64,000 nucleotides of DNA, from assembly GCA_026261815.1 (NCBI GenBank), contig JAMPIT010000484.1:10266501-10330500 (forward strand), read 5' to 3'. Shown in pieces: positions 28,299 through 43,000 of this stretch (its first letter is position 1; every line of letters begins with the position of its first letter). Origin of the DNA: Monarcha castaneiventris obscurior (Eukaryota; Chordata; Aves; Passeriformes; Monarchidae). The notes beneath the pieces are model-generated. The model was not told the origin of the DNA. It did no database searches and saw only the letters and a list, made by a program, of their open reading frames with translations. Position numbers and translations under genes: made by a program.

Positions 28299-31200
28299 TG
28301 TGAGATGTGAAGGTGAAGATGTGTGATGTGTGAAAAATAGATATTGAAGAATCTTCAGAGGGTTGGGACATAATGCCTCTTTTGGTCAAATGATCCAGAT
28401 CACGAGGTTTGTAGCTCCTCAGTGCTCAGTGTTTCACAGGTCTAAGCTTTCATCTGCTCTGCCAGATCAGTGCAGGTCTTCCTCCAGCTGGAGCTGGAGC
28501 ACATCCTTCATCTCTTGCCACGTTCTCTACTATGCTCTACTTTTCTGATGGTTTTGTGGTGAGGCTGACTCAAAGCCCATGTGAGTACTTGATCTCCTAA
28601 GGAGATAAGGCTGGAGGAGCCTCAGCTCTTAGAGAAGTCTATCGCAGAGAGCTTTCATCAGCTCACCCGTGCTGCCTACAGGGCGTGTGTGCCCCAGATT
28701 GCTGTTCAAGTCATCCTGAAGATTAGAGCAACATCTGACAAGGGTTTGGCCATCATGGGAAGAGGGCAGTGTTTGCATCTCTGCCCAAGCACAGCAAGAC
28801 AAGGTATTAAGTGGAATGGGAGTGAAATACAGGAGTGACAATTAGCTGTTTAGAAAGCCAGCTCTCCTCTTGCTCACACTGCATCTGGTGTGCATCTGGT
28901 AACCCTTGCCCTGCTCATGTTGGGCATCCTGAAAGGGAGAGATAATCGAGGTGAATGTGGCCTATAGTTTTCTGGCAGGGAACTGAGGAAAGAAAACAGA
29001 AACTGGAACGAGTTATGGCATAAGAGACACTGTTTTGTCTTTTCCAGTAAAAAGAGAGTGATGGGCTCCTTTTGCAGAAAGAGTTCTCCTTGCCCAGGAG
29101 GAAGGTCTGAGCTGGCAGCCCACGTCAGAGCAGCTGCTCTGCACTGCTCCGAGGCAACAGCAGCTTTACATCAGGAGGTTTAGTGAATAATAATAAGAGG
29201 GTTGTGCCTTGGACTGTTGGCAGTCACAAAGAAAAGGGTTTGGGATTGCTTGCTGTCAGTCCCTCAGGTCTCTTCCTTCTATGATACTGCTTTTCTCCTC
29301 AATCTGTAGCTGATTCTTGGAGTGGACTCAAGGGATTCTTAGCACTTCCCAAAGTGGAAATATTATTTATCCATATAAACCAGGAACCTCCATAGGCAGT
29401 CCAAGGCATTTAGTAGAAAAATCTATCCAGGAATTGTTTTGCATGTGATTGAGGGTGGAGTCCAGTAGCCCACAAAAAGAGAAGTACAAAGAATTGCTGT
29501 TTTGTATCTAAAAAAGATTCTGGCATCTGCCTGTCCTACTGAGTCCAGTGGGCCCCAGCATAAGCCCTGCTACTTATTCCAACATTTTGGTTGCAAATAC
29601 AGGAATTGGGCTATTGGGCTGAAAAGTGTCCAAGCATTTAATAAACTCACCTTCCATAAGTGGGGGAGTGACGTGAATATTTGAGTTTGGCTGTTGACTG
29701 CTGACTTTTTCTGAGAAGTCTATAAACAGCAGCCAGGTAGTCTCTCACTTTTTGTTTCTCCAGTGTGTGTTGTTTTTCCATGGACAACATGTTCTGGACC
29801 TTAGAGAGTTGGCCGGAGCTAGATTCATTCAGATCCTGTGTCCCTGGTGGCAGATAATGCATCAGGGAGGGCAAAGGGCTTGGAAATTTTGTTATGTCAG
29901 AATGGTGATCCTGCAGCCAGCACAGCTGGAATAACACCCGGGCTGTGCTGACGGTGGCAGAGCTGGAGCAAGTGGCCCCATAGACCCCTGCCCGTGCTGA
30001 ACCTCAGCTCCCCTGTGCCAGTTCTTGGGTCTGACTGGGACACTGTGGCTCCACGGAGCTGGGAAGTGCATGTCCAGGGATGGGGCTGACGTGGGAAGCC
30101 CTTGCTCTAATGAGACCTCTCTGCCTCAGCTGATGTAGAAACAGCCTCTGGTGTGGATTTGCCACTGCTGGAAGTGGCAGATGCTCCTGGGGAAGGTCCA
30201 CTTTGGCTGGAAGGGGAGCACAGGATGGTGAGCAATATGTCTCCTCTCAGGAAACCAAGTTAGTTACAGCTGACAAGTTTGCTGGTAAACTCTCCCACTT
30301 GCTCCTTAGGAATTAATGACACAACTGGAGGGTGTTCATTTACCTGCCACCCAGGACCTTTAGTCTCCTCGCAGGGTATAGGTATTCCAACAACTGATAA
30401 ATAAACACACATTAGTAAGACATTGGGTGGATTTTGTTTGGTACTGAAACTCCAGTAGCCCTTCTCCAGTACTGCCCTGCCTTAGCTCCTGAGCACTAAC
30501 CCCTCACTCAGTGTCCCTGGCACTGCCTGGTAAATAATCCAGGTTTGAGATCAGTAATAGCCATGAAAGTTTAATGTGAATCAATCTCTGTCATGCCTAA
30601 AGGAGAGATTAGCAAATTAGAATTGGTCCTGATGACTTCATGCAAGTTACCTGATACCCTGTGACTGATCCCTGGTGGGCAGAGGACCATGAATCCAGGG
30701 AGAGCTGGAGCCACCTTCCTAGTTTTGCTCTTGCATTTTCATGCCAATTTCATTGAATCAAATTACCTGTTCTAAATTAATAATGGTAATTGGCAGCTCT
30801 CTAGCATCTTCCAGCTGAGAAGCAGAACACACTTCCCAGTGGGAAATTAAGCCTTTCCAGCCCCTTGAAGGATGGTTGTTACCTTCACTGTGCAAAGTCA
30901 GAAAAAGGATTTAAAGGGTTTGACCAATAGTCCTTGGGGACCTTGTGGCAGAGCTGTCGAGGAAGTCCAAATGTACCAGTTCCTCCTCAGACGCAGACAT
31001 CAACCACAGTTTAATGATTTGGTGTGATTTGGAGCCATCTACACGCTGATGTATAGATGCACACTGGGGAAGAAGTGGGGATGCTGTTTAGCCCTCTGGA
31101 TAGGCTAAACTCATGGACTTGCATGAGGTGAAATGCAAGGAATGACAAATGTGTTCATTTTGCTGATGTAGCAGGAGTGATGTTGGTGCAGGTGTGGCCC

Positions 31201-34200
31201 TTGCAGCTTCTGCAGGACTGGGGGAGCAGTAGGGGAACAATTTGGCTATATCTGCTTGTGACTTTTTGAGTCCTTGCAATGGCCCTTGCAACAACCTCTG
31301 CAAGACGGGGTCATGTTCTTCATCTTTTGTGGGAACATGTTGGCTCCCACAGTAAGTAGCAAGAAATTCAGCTCAATTTTTTTTCCTGCCTTTATCACCC
31401 CATAAAGCACTTCCATGCTTCCAAAGCTGTCACCCTTGTGGTGTGACCAAGAAGAGGCTGATTAACAGCCTCACAACTTTCCTTGCACTAAAATTCAACT
31501 TGCACCTTGCACTACTTTTCTAAACCTCTACCTACAATCTTTCCTCCTTAACTTTGATACATTCAGCTTACTCTTCTCAAACACATTTGTTTTAAAGAAA
31601 ATGACCTGCTGCTGATGCACGAGCTGTTATCTATTAACCCAAACCTTTTAGATTGCATAAGAGCGTCCATTTTGAAAGTTAGTACAGAAGACCTAGTCTA
31701 ATGTAATCTATGCTGTTTATCCTGATCTTTTATTCAACTTCTGGAACTAGATAATTTGTGTGGGAATTAATAAACGATACTCTTTGTTGTGATAAGTTCT
31801 AATTATTGCTTTCCAGGCAGTTTATTTGATCAACAAACAACTAGTCACTAGCTAGAGCGATGTGCTGTTGGCAGAGATTTCTACCTTGTAGTGACTAAGG
31901 AGGTATTTGTAACCCACAGAGAAACATTGCAAGCAGGGTCTCTTTGCAGAATATTTGCAAAGCTAATAGCCTGAGTCAGCTGGTGGTCTAACAAGATGCA
32001 CAGGACTTATAAAGCACATATGGAACTGTTGAGAAAAGAAATAAATCCTTTTCCATTATAAAAGAATTGAAAGTGTTCACCAAAAGAGCGAGGGAGGCAA
32101 GAGAGATAGGAGGACTGGTGATGTGGCAGGCAGTCACTGGGGATGTTGGCTGTGCTGGTTTGTCAGTCCCTTACAGTGGCAATGCAATACCTACACCTGC
32201 CAGTGCTGGGTGTTTTGAGGTGGTGCTACTTCTTCCTAATTTTCTTTCCACTGAGGCTCCCCTCGTGAAATGAAGAAGTAATTTTGCCAGAAGGGCTCTG
32301 TGAGTGAGCTAATGTTAAAGACAAATAAAATTTTTAGTGCAAAACATGGCAGGCAGCTGGGGGTTTATTTGAGTGAAGTGCTGTTTGGGGACTTGTTGTG
32401 GTCACACAACTGTGCAGAGACAATGAGGAGTGGAATTGTCTCTAAGTTTGTCCTTGAAGACTCCTCATGAAGCCATAGTTAAGACTATGTTAGCAAAGAG
32501 ACGAACTCTGGAGAGAGAAGATATTTAAATATCCAAGGTCATATTCCCAGTCATCCCTAAGCTCAGTCATTCTCCACCATGCTTTGCTATGCTTACTCAG
32601 CTGTATTGCTGGGGCAATGCAGGGGCATTTGCTCCCCTAGTTTTTTGGATGGGCACAAGGACAGAGGTCGACCCCATTGGTAAATGTGGAACAGCAGCTT
32701 TTGATGTCCTGCATCATGTTTAATCTGGGAGCCTGATAAACCCCAGCACATGGATTTGGAGCCTCTCCTGTTCAGGCTCTGGGTGCAGAGACCCACAAAA
32801 TAAGAGCTCTCACCCAGGTGAAATCTCATCTCTGTCAGTGAAGGCAAAAGCCTCAGTGAATCTGTCAGAGCCATGGCTTTATGCTCAGTTTGTACTGGGG
32901 TACCCTCCCTCCCAGGGCTGATGACTCTGCTTGCTGGGCTGATCTGGGAGGGAACTGGGAGCCTCACCTGGGCCTGGATCTAATCAGAGGTCTCAGCTGA
33001 GGAGCTCAGGTGAAGGGGTGGGATGGTGATGGGGACCTCTTGGCTGGCCAGGGAGGTGTTTTGGGTGTAGACACCTTCAGGGAGTGATCAAGGAGGCAGA
33101 CTGCAGCGAGGAGCAGCTGGCCTGTGTACTGAGATGCTTTGAGGAATGAACCTTCAGCAGGTACTGTGTAGGGAAGGCTGCGACTGACATGGCTGAACCT
33201 TTTGGGTTTTTTTGAGGAAATGGGTTCCATTCAGGTGAGAAAGAGGCTTGAGGCTGGTGGCTAAAGCCTGTTTTGCTGGTGTTTAAGCCCAGGCAATGAT
33301 GAATTGTGCTTGGCTGGCAGGAAGTCGTGGTGTTCCCTCAGTGAGGTGTTTGAGTTTAGTGTCCTGTTTGTGTTTGGCTCTGCTCAGGGATGTAGGATCG
33401 GTCCCTGGCTCAGCTCAGGTGGCTGAACCTAGGCTGTGCCACAAACCATGACTCAGGGGATCATGCTCCTTTCTGGACCTGTTCTCCTTTTTCTTCTCCT
33501 GGCACAGAAGAGAGGGCTTCCTCCTTCTCCAGTGTCCTAGTGTAAAAATAAACCTATTTTCAATTCTTTATTTTCTTCTTCTATGGATAAAAGAGACTGT
33601 GCTCCGAACTACAAAGACAAACACACAGGCTGTTTTTTGTGAGGCAAGGAGGAGCAAACACAGTTTTGCCCTGAGCTAGAGAGTTTCCTAGTACAGGGCA
33701 CAGTCCAGATTTTTCCACGTGTGGGCTTGAGCCCAGACATCACCCTGACAACATGTGGGAACATAAATACAAACAAAAATAATTTCCAGATGAGGGATGT
33801 ATGCAATGTTTTCTTTTACTGGCATTTATGCTTGCTTATTTGGCTGGAGTTGACAATCAACTCTGCTTGTTGCAACAGGGCAGCGGCAGGATGCTCAAAA
33901 CAGTGAAAGTGCCTGTTCAGCTCTGTCTGCAACCTCAGAGGGATCCAAAACCCGTGGCAGACACTTTGGGGAGGCTCTGTGCAATTTTCAGAGGGAGGCA
34001 GGACCCAGAAACCAGCAAGAATTGTCTTGTCAAAGCAAAACCTTTTGGGGGACCCTGACTGCCCCATAACCATTCAGGAGCTCTTGTTTTGTGGCGTTTC
34101 TTGTCTGGCTGTGCTGTGCCAGGCCCCCTCCTTGTGGTGTGTCCTCGTGGATCTGGGTAGGACTCCATCCTCAGGAAGTGAAAGCAGTACCCCAGGAAAG

Positions 34201-37200
34201 GAGGTTTTGCATTTTATCTTCTTGCACTTGCAAATAACACGAGTGAGTTTTTCAAGGTGTTTTTTTTGTTTGGTTGTTTTTTTTTTCTGGGAGAATCCCT
34301 AAGCAGCCAGGTGTCAGTGGGATAAGGATTTGCTTGTGTTGAATGCCCAGCATCTCTCAGATTCCTTGTGGGGGAGGAAGGGGAGATACCAGGACTGTAG
34401 CCCCTTGTTTTACACTGGCACCAACTTCTCATTCCCTTCTGCTTTGTGTGCCTTCCTCATGGGCTACCCAGTCTGCCTCTGATGCCCCCTGAATCTGCAG
34501 GTATGAAAGCAATACCTGAAGCTCCTTTTAATAGCAGAAGATAAAACCATGGCCTCTTATGTGTGTGTATATATATTCCCATAGATAATGCAGTAAGATG
34601 CTGCTCTAAGCAATGCAATCAGGATGCTCTACTGCAATCCTTGAGGGGGGTCCTGGTATACCTAGGCACAGAGTTTCTTCCCAGCTTATCCCCAGGGCAC
34701 CATTAGGAAAGACAATAATGACAGCAACTTAAAATTTGCGAGGGGAAAGCAGGGCTGATTTGTGCTGGCTGCCCTTATAGCTATGTCTCCTCCTTTTTTT
34801 AAATTTTTTTTTTCTTTTTTCTCTCTGGAAATATCAGTCTTGAGTGTAGCTTCAATATATTACAATAGTCAGCCCTTGATGTTGCTGCTTTGAGGCTGTA
34901 CATCTACCAAGTTAAAAATAACTAAATAAATCACTCAAATGAGGCAGTAAGCAAATAGATTTGTCCACCTGTTTATTAATAAATACATGCACATGAACCT
35001 ATATTTCTATATTAGAACATGGCTCTGTGTCTCCTGTGGGTATAAAAAGAAAAACACCTGGCAAAGAGCAAGGGCAGTAAGGCAAGTACAAAGTTTCCAC
35101 AGTAAACATATTTGTGTTTGCTGAGCAAGTGTTGCCTTAGGAAGGCAGGCGAGGGGAGCAGCTCCTGCTGGCTTGCAGAGCCTCGGATTACCAAGTGCAG
35201 GGAGAGAGATGACTCCCTGACAGCTGCAGATGTGCAGGTTGCAGTTGGAGCATACAGGGGAGCATTTGAGAGATGGGACAGGCAAGAAATCCTTCCCAGC
35301 CTCTCTCCATGCTGACTGTACCTGTGTAAAGGCCAAATGTACTCCCTCCTTGGCGTGTGTGGCTTGGAGAAAGCAGCCAGGAGATACCAGAAGCAAAGAT
35401 CAGCTTTGCTGTTGTGCTTTGTTTTGTGGAGGTTTTTGTATTATTTTATTTATTTATTTCCTGGGGCTTACTGCCTGGGGAGCTGCTCCTTGGGAAGGCT
35501 CAGCAGATGCCTTACCCTTGCAGAATTATATCTGCTGACTTGCAGAGCATTCCTTTCACAGCACCAGTGTAAAGGTGATTCAAGCAAACCTATACTGGTT
35601 GGTTTCATGGTCATTTGTGTCAAAGCTGAATATAGGGGTAAAGGATGAAGGAGACACAGGAGGAAGCTGGGGGAGGAGTATGACCAAGGTGTGCCAGGCC
35701 CTGGCAGAGGGTCTCTGGGAAGGGAAGATCAGGGTCTCACGATGACAGATGTCATTCCTGTGCTGTGAGGTCAGGGTGGCTGAAAAAACTCCAAGTGGAT
35801 GCATCCATCACGATGTCTCCTTTTCTTCCTTCTCAATCCTGTTTGCAAGCTGTGGTGTACCACCCTCCCAGCCACGCTGCTATTTCTGCTTCCTCACAGG
35901 GTCAGCTGAAACATGCTGAACAAGGGGCAAAAGGATAACAGAAAGAACTGAAGCAAGGTACTGTCTAACTGGGACATGTTAAGATGTGTGGGTGGGTGTC
36001 TTGGGTCTTTCTACACTGCTTTCTAGCTCTGCAAGAGACCCAACAGCTTAATTAAGGACGATGACTCTTTAGAATTAAACCAGTAGTCTTGCACTGGATT
36101 AAGACCGAGCCTCCCACCCAACTGCCTCCAGCTGTCCTGGTGCAAAGGCAATGTCAGGTTCACACCTGAAAATGGTGTGAGCCTACAACAGGCAGTTGTG
36201 TCTGGGCTGGGCTCCTTCAACATATTTGTAAAGCTTTGGGTCCTCCCACTCCATCAGCAGTGGCAATAAAGATTTTGTGAAGCTGTTGGATAACACAATC
36301 AGCTTCACAGCTTTACTTATGTGGTGATTTTACTGACCATTAGTGTGCAAAACCTGAATGTTGGAATTACTCATGTTGTCTTCACTGTGGATTTGACATC
36401 TAGGGGAAGGAGAATCAGAAGCATTAGAAAGCGTGTGGTTCAGTGTTATGTATGTCACTGCACTTGGTTGCACGACCTGCATTTTTCTGCCTGGGATCGG
36501 CTGTTGTTTAATCAGAATCACAAAATGATGTTTAATTGGGTCGCAAATGGCAGTGAACGGTCATTTCTTCTGTGTATTAAAAGCCTTGAATAGCCTGGAG
36601 AAATCCCATGAAGTAGACTTGCTATGCCCTATCTGTCCTGAGAAACTGCCTTTACCTTGGGACAGGGCAGACTTATACTTTACTGTCCTACTAATTTCTG
36701 GTTGTGTGTAAAGGATTTGTGTCAGCTGCTGCTACCTGGAATGGGATCTCCCAAAAAGAAACTATAGGCAGAGGAATACATCCAGGGCTGGCAGAACCCT
36801 TCTTTGAGCCAGGACTGCTAGCAGGAGTTAGAGAGGCATTTTTTCCTCCTAGTATTTTCATTAACAGCTATGTTTAGTTGGGATGGGTGTTGCCAGAGAC
36901 ATGTGGGACCTGGCCGTGTAGCCACAAGAAATCACTGAAAGCAATGGTCTGCTGAGGTCCTTTGGCACCTGTGAACTGAAGAAAATGTGTATGTTCCTAA
37001 TGTAGGAGCTGACCAAGTGAGGGCCATCTTTAATGTGTTCTTGCTCTGCTGGTGGACAAGCCTGAAGCTGCCCCAGTTAATAGGTCCCTCCTGGCTGTCC
37101 ACAGATGCTATTTCATTGATGAAAACCAGCAGCTAGCACTGAAAGCTGTGCAAAGAGTGGCCTGCCAGGCACTTGAAACAGCAGTGAGGGAGGCTAGACA

Positions 37201-37960
37201 TGTTTAAGCAATAGTAGGGGATGGGTCATATAATTCTGCCGCAGCAATCTATTTCCATTTGGTTCTGCCTGCTGGGCCCAAGGCAAAGCGTAACTCGCCC
37301 CTGGAACAGTTGTCCAAAGGACAGAATCTAATGAAGCTAAAACAGGATCATGATCTTCTTCCTTAGCTCTTAAAACAAAATAATGTATAATGCCATTAAA
37401 CTGTGGAAATCATTAAAACGACATGCTTAGACACTTGCATGTTAAGTGACTGTCAGACACAAAAGATCAGAGGAAATAGGTCTCTACCTAAGTATGTTCT
37501 TGCATGATTTCTGGTAGAAAGCAGCTTTCAGAGCCTGCCCCACTGAAGAACTGGACATTATTTTGGGATATGTATGAAAATTTTGGTCATCTCATGGTTC
37601 TACAGTTATTTTTGAAGTAGGTCCACGAGGCAGCTCCTAATACAAGTGAGATGCACGTTTTTAAACAAATAAGAAAATTTAGGTTAAATATTAACTTTTG
37701 GTCATTTCAACTCTGATAGCTTTGGCCTTCAGGCTGATCATTTAATGAGCTCCTTTCTGTTGCTACAGCAACTGCAGCCCTGGAAGACCTTGATGTTCAA
37801 GTGAGGAAAAAAAAAAATTAAAGCTTGTCCTGAAATTTGCTTAGGCTTATATTGATAAGTGTCTGAGCTCATAGTCAATTGTTCAGACAAACAAGGCTTG
37901 GAAATGTACCACAGGGTTTAATGCAATCCTTGCGCAACCCCATTCCAAGCCACGCTGGTA

Positions 37961-37992
37961 AAAAAAAACCCAACACAACAAACCAACAAACC
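37961..37992. repeat. A/C-only low-complexity tract
   Basis: An A8 run is followed by CCC and then AACA/AACC units, without G or T. Same type as the tract at about 6868-6960. Confidence 0.6.
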
Positions 37993-39235
37993 TTAAATTT
38001 CGTGGCCTCTTCTGACATGCACTAAGCCATTCAGTGATGTTGTTTTAAGAAAGCAAACAGACTGGTTTGCTCTTCTTGCAGAGTTATCTCTGTACACGCT
38101 GTAGCTCTGCCCACAGTGTGCCGTGTCCCAGAGCAGGGTCTGAGGTGTGGTACAGGCTGACTTTTGGAAGGACAATGCTCATCTGTGCCCCCCCTTTCAG
38201 CATGTGTTTGGACACAGCACCATGCCAGATCTCCACTGCTTCTTTCCTGTCCCTGTCTAAAAGGTCCTTTCTTCTTGGATGTCTCCCAGACTTAAAACGT
38301 TCACATTCCCCCAAATGCTGGTTCTATCTTAAAAACTCTTTTTGCGATGAATTCTAAGCATGTGTAAATCAATATCACCTTCCTGAATTCACAGCAAGTA
38401 TGCCACTTAATATCAAATGAGGTTTTGGCCACTTGTTTTTGCAGCAGTAGAAACCTCCTCAGTTCTGTTTACGTCTCAGAATGTTTGTCTTAACAGGGTT
38501 GTTTGAGTTCTCCCTCTGATTTTCAAAGAATTTTTTCTTCATCTGGGCAATTGCATCTCCATCCCTGATACTGGCACAGGTCCAGAATGAGGTTGTGAGT
38601 GCTACACACATTTGTCTTTCTAGGTAGAATGCTCCCACTCTTTCTTAGAGAGGTATAAATATTTTAATGAATTGTGGGGCTACAAATGTACAGCTGAGTG
38701 CTCATCAAAGCTCATGGCAGAGCTGCTGTTGTCTTTAGTGTGCAGCCCTGAGGGCATCTTGTTTGAGTCATGTTTCACAATTGTTTTTAAATGTAAAGCT
38801 TTATGGCCCAATTTAAAGTACAGCTGGGAGGAAACGCTTTTTCCTATCCTGAAGAACACTTCAAACCTTAAAAAAATAGTCCTGCTCCATGCTGAGATGG
38901 ACTGACAGCTCCCAAAGTGGAGAGAAGCCGCCCATTATAACTAGTTGAAGCTGCAGTAATTTGGATTCTCTTGGAGAAGCTGCGAGGTGTTTAAATCCAC
39001 AGTCTGAACCAGACTCTGAGCCTGCTCTCTCAGGGTGGATGGCCTGGCCAACAGCACTTTGCTACTTCATGTTTTCTCTTCCTGCTCTGGTTCTGAAAAG
39101 TACATTGTGGACCTGAGATACCAACAGCGTTTTCACTGAGCTGTCACTGTGAAAGCTATTCCCAGGAACTGTTTCAATTTCAACGAGTCTGCATTTTCTG
39201 TCAAAATAACATTTTGTCAAAAACCTCCAGAGTGT

Positions 39236-39275
39236 TTCTCATCCAAAGCCTGCTGAAGTCGATGAAAAACATACT
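39236..39275. repeat. CR1/L3-like 3' end relic
   Basis: ATCCAAAGCCTGCTGAAGTC (39241-39260) followed by GATGAAAA resembles the 'ccaaagcccattgaagtcaatggaaa' block common at the 3' ends of ancient CR1/L3-type repeats of amniotes. Very short and diverged. Confidence 0.35.
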
Positions 39276-39579
39276 TCTTCAAGAGAATTTTAATTACTAT
39301 TAAGAATACCAGAATAAAAGCATAACCACATTAGGAATTTGCTCTCTTGATGGAGGTTTATGTCGATTTTTGTTTTTCTGGACTACTGAAAATTAGGAAT
39401 GGGGCAACTGGATAATGATCTGGACTTCCCCTTTGTTTGAAAAATGGGGTTTGAGACCAGTCCATGCCTGCTAGAAAACATGTGTTTCTTTGATTGCTGC
39501 AGCAGTCTAGCAAGGGGCAGATATGACCACAAAGTGATATCCTGGTCAGATGTGTGTTAATAAAAATTCACTCCCATAC

Positions 39580-39601
39580 TTTTTTTTTTTTTTTTTTTTT
39601 T
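39580..39601. repeat. T homopolymer, 22 bases
   Basis: An uninterrupted run of T. On the minus strand it could be the remnant of a poly(A) tail, but no retrocopy is recognisable beside it. Confidence 0.85.
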
Positions 39602-40009
39602 AAAGCAAAACTAAAATAACCCTCAAGCAGCAGCACAGTCCTTTCCTCCTCCCTTGAAACTTTTGGCTGATAGAGCATCAAGGATTTTAAAGATGACTGA
39701 AAGAAATTGAAGAGGCAACAGTTTCTACGTCACCGGGATTATTTTAAAGCGTGTAGAGTTAAGAATGCATGACAATAAGAGACAAATGAAATCACCTCTC
39801 CACCTAATGCCTTCCAGAGAATGCATATGTGTGCTCACACAAATATCTTGGTGAGTTATTAGCCTGGAAGTCACTCAAGTCTTAGAGTGATCCAATTCTC
39901 TGGAGGAGGAGAAGAAGAAAGTAAAGCTGCCAACTTCATGCTTCAAGTGGAACAATAATCCTGAACTAAGAGAACAGCTTCCAAGCCTTCAGATGGCAAA
40001 TTATTTATC

Positions 40010-40027
40010 TGCTGACGCAGAACAATG
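40010..40027. promoter_or_regulatory. MAF half-site next to SOX site (candidate)
   Basis: TGCTGACGCAG (40010-40020) closely resembles a MAF recognition element and is directly followed by AACAATG (40021-40027), a SOX-type site. The pair suggests a possible distal regulatory element. Motif match only. Confidence 0.2.
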
Positions 40028-43000
40028 CGCACTTTGTAGTTGATGTATGAGGTTCCCTATGTGTGCTGCATTAGAAAGGAAGGGGGTGTGGAGCTATACA
40101 ATTATACTTTTTTGTTAATGGGGAAACACCCCCTCCCTCCACAGCTTTAAAATCTATAATTAGTCACAAGGGAATCAAAATGCCTTCAGCAGCCCCTTTT
40201 GAGGTGTTTGACTGTTTTGTTACTCGGACCAAAGGATGCTGCTGGCAAAAGCTTTCAGAGTCAAAGCTCTAGGATTATCTGCCAGTCCCCAGGACAGCTC
40301 TGGCAGAGTGTCCCAAAGGACCCCAGTCAGTGCACTCTAGATGCTTTTTAATATTTTCACTTTTTTTCCATGTTGTGTTCTCTTATTTCTTTAGCTTTTT
40401 ATTTTGACTGTAAGTCTTTAATGTGGAGAATCTTGCCTCCAAGACTGTCTGTAAAACACCTTTTTACCTCTGCGCTGTTGGGTGGATGGCAGAAGAAACA
40501 TGGTTTGTTTCTCAGCTGGGAAGAGCCATTTTGAAAGCCAGCCTTTGTCTTAGGATTGCCAAGCCTTGGCCCTGAAGCTGAGGTAACAAGCCAGGGCTCT
40601 GCCTAAAGGCAACTGCTTTTGGGCTTTCATTGCCTGAAGCCCTCTCTGAGCTGAACTGGGCTCATTTCACCCAGGAACTGCCTGAGCAATCATGACTTTG
40701 CAACGTCATCATAAAATAAAATCTATATAATTAGCAGCAGTTATCTAGACCCAAAAAGACTTTGTATCTCAGCACAAAATGTTTGATTTAGCTTTTAATT
40801 GCTTTAACCTTTATTAAGGTTTATTTTCTGTGGAGTTGTTGCATCCTTGTCTTTAATCAGTAAGTGGGTATTGTCCTCTCCAGCATCCCTGGAGCAGGCA
40901 GGATGCCGAGGTAGGCCCTAATACCATCCTTCCATAAAAAGCACCCACTGTACAAGTTTCCTCCGTAGCTTGCAATGCAGGTTGTGAGCCATAAGAAGTC
41001 CTTTGGAGATGTTTAGCAGCGTTAAACAAAACTATCTCCTGACGGGAATGAGTTCACATACCCAACAGATAAACGTCCTCTGTCTGGTCATCAGAGCGGT
41101 GACGTTACCTGTCCCGTGTGCTGGCTTTGGCCCTGCAGGGGCCCAGGGCTCAGCCACAGTGGATACCCCTGGGGTCAGGGCCAGGGCACGTTGCTTTGCT
41201 GTTGCCTGTTAGGGAGATCAATATGGGACTTCAGCACCTTCCATTGGAACAATCCTCACGTGCATGTACCATGTGAAAAAAACCCGGGTGCATCCCAAGT
41301 TCCCACTCAGGGCAGCATGTGTGTCCTGCCAGGTGGCTTGCATGGAGTGACTCCTGGATGCATTCCCTCTGCTCCTGGAAACCATGGCTTTTGCTGTGTA
41401 TCCCTCAAACTAGAAGAGCAGCATGAAAAAACATCCCACAGTGCATGGGGGAATGAAAGGAAGATCAAGGTTGCAAAGACCCCATCTCATGTTCTAGTGT
41501 GAACTACATTAATGCATCCATTTCCAGGGAGCAAAGTGAGGTGTTTTCTAACCAAAATCCTGTGGGCAGGAGGAAGCCACTGTCAGCTCTTGGAGTGTCA
41601 TTCAGGGCAGGAGAAAGCTTTGTGGAAGCGCAAGACAAATGTGGTTTGGTGCTGGTGGTTTGTTGTTTTTTCCCCCCTCCCTGATCTAATGTTAAGACTG
41701 GTTCTCATGAAGAGTCTGGGGTTTACTGGTGCTGAGTTGGCAAGGCTTTCCTTCCTTAAACAATACAGAAGACCAGTTCCAGTTATATTAACCAGGCCAA
41801 ATGTCAACGAAGCTGATTAAATCCATTACCTCGGGCTCAGTTCCCTTCCTTGGCTGTTCTTTTGCAAAGTATTGATTACGGTTTCTGCTGATTACCATTT
41901 TTTTTGATAAAGGTATTATAAACCACAATTTTACCTTGAGGTATGAGCTCCAGCAAAGGGAAGAAATACATATATGAAACTCTACGCTGTGTGCTGCATT
42001 TAGTCAACCAGCCTGATGCAGTAAAAGGACTTAAATCTATCTCTTTTCAGAGCCTTTGCTTCCTTGCTTCAGTACTGCAAACACCTGCAAAACCCTTGGC
42101 AAATATCTAATCACCACCTGTAATGTGACTGAACGGCAGGACCATTCCCAGACTTCATCACCTTCACTGGCCTGGCCAGGGATTACCAAAGTTGCTCTTT
42201 GCCTTCACTTTCTTTGAGCTTACACAATATTGCTGTAAAGCACATTGCAGAACAGCCTGGTGACTGATGAAATACCTTGCAGAGATGATAGGACACCGTG
42301 TAGATCTTCACACTGCACTCTTCCAGGAGAGAGGGGCATATTGCAATGGGCCAGGGTTTGTCAGAAAGCTGCAGGCTTTTTTGACTGACACACTCACTCT
42401 ACAAATTATGTTGCAGTCTGATATGTTGAACAAGAAAAACCTTGACCTTGAACTGAATTCAGCTTTGCATTCAGAATGGCTTTTCATTTAAGCCCTAGAA
42501 ATTTTTATCTTAAGAGCTTTCCATCCTGTACAACTGGGACCCCAGCACAGCAGAGGCCTTTTGTGGTACATGTTCAGAGTAACAATCAGAGCACTAAGCC
42601 TATGACAAGTGGGGGAGGTAACGTGAGGGCATTTGGTTTGCTGGCACCATGGAATACCTCTTGGTCCTGTAGAGTTCTGTACAGATACGTCTTATTTTGT
42701 CAAAATAGGGATTTTGGCGCACGCCCATGCTTGTGCTGTGCTGGTAGGACCAGCCCTGCTGCAGGCTGTTAGCAGGAGAGGTGAACACAAGAGCTCAGCT
42801 CAGTACTGGCTCTGGCATTCTGGATTATACTGTTTCTTACACCCTGCCTCACCTGGGCCCTTTTGAAGGTGCTAAGGTCAGGAAAGCAGCATTTTGCTTC
42901 CTTGGAGATAGGTGTTTGGGGACTTAGAAGGGAACTTCCTCAGGAGCAGGAGTTTGTGCTAACCTTGCCCAGCTGGCGATGTTTCCACACAAGGAAAGTG

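Larger units (their letters stand above)
24960..39200. other. Intergenic DNA downstream of KLF15, first part
   Basis: No coding exon, RNA gene or intact mobile element recognised in about 14 kb. Open frames are short and unrelated to known families. Separately listed contents are a MIR-like fossil (about 25361-25490), a G-rich tract (28278-28298), and an A/C tract (37961-37992). Weak CR1/L3-like fragments may lie near 28080 and 26880. The expected downstream neighbour by human synteny, ALDH1L1, is not visible. Confidence 0.55.

Noticed and set aside
30061..30110. Possible CR1 internal block (TCCAGGGATGGGGC)
   Set aside because: Only about 14 bases match, with no neighbouring CR1 blocks in order.
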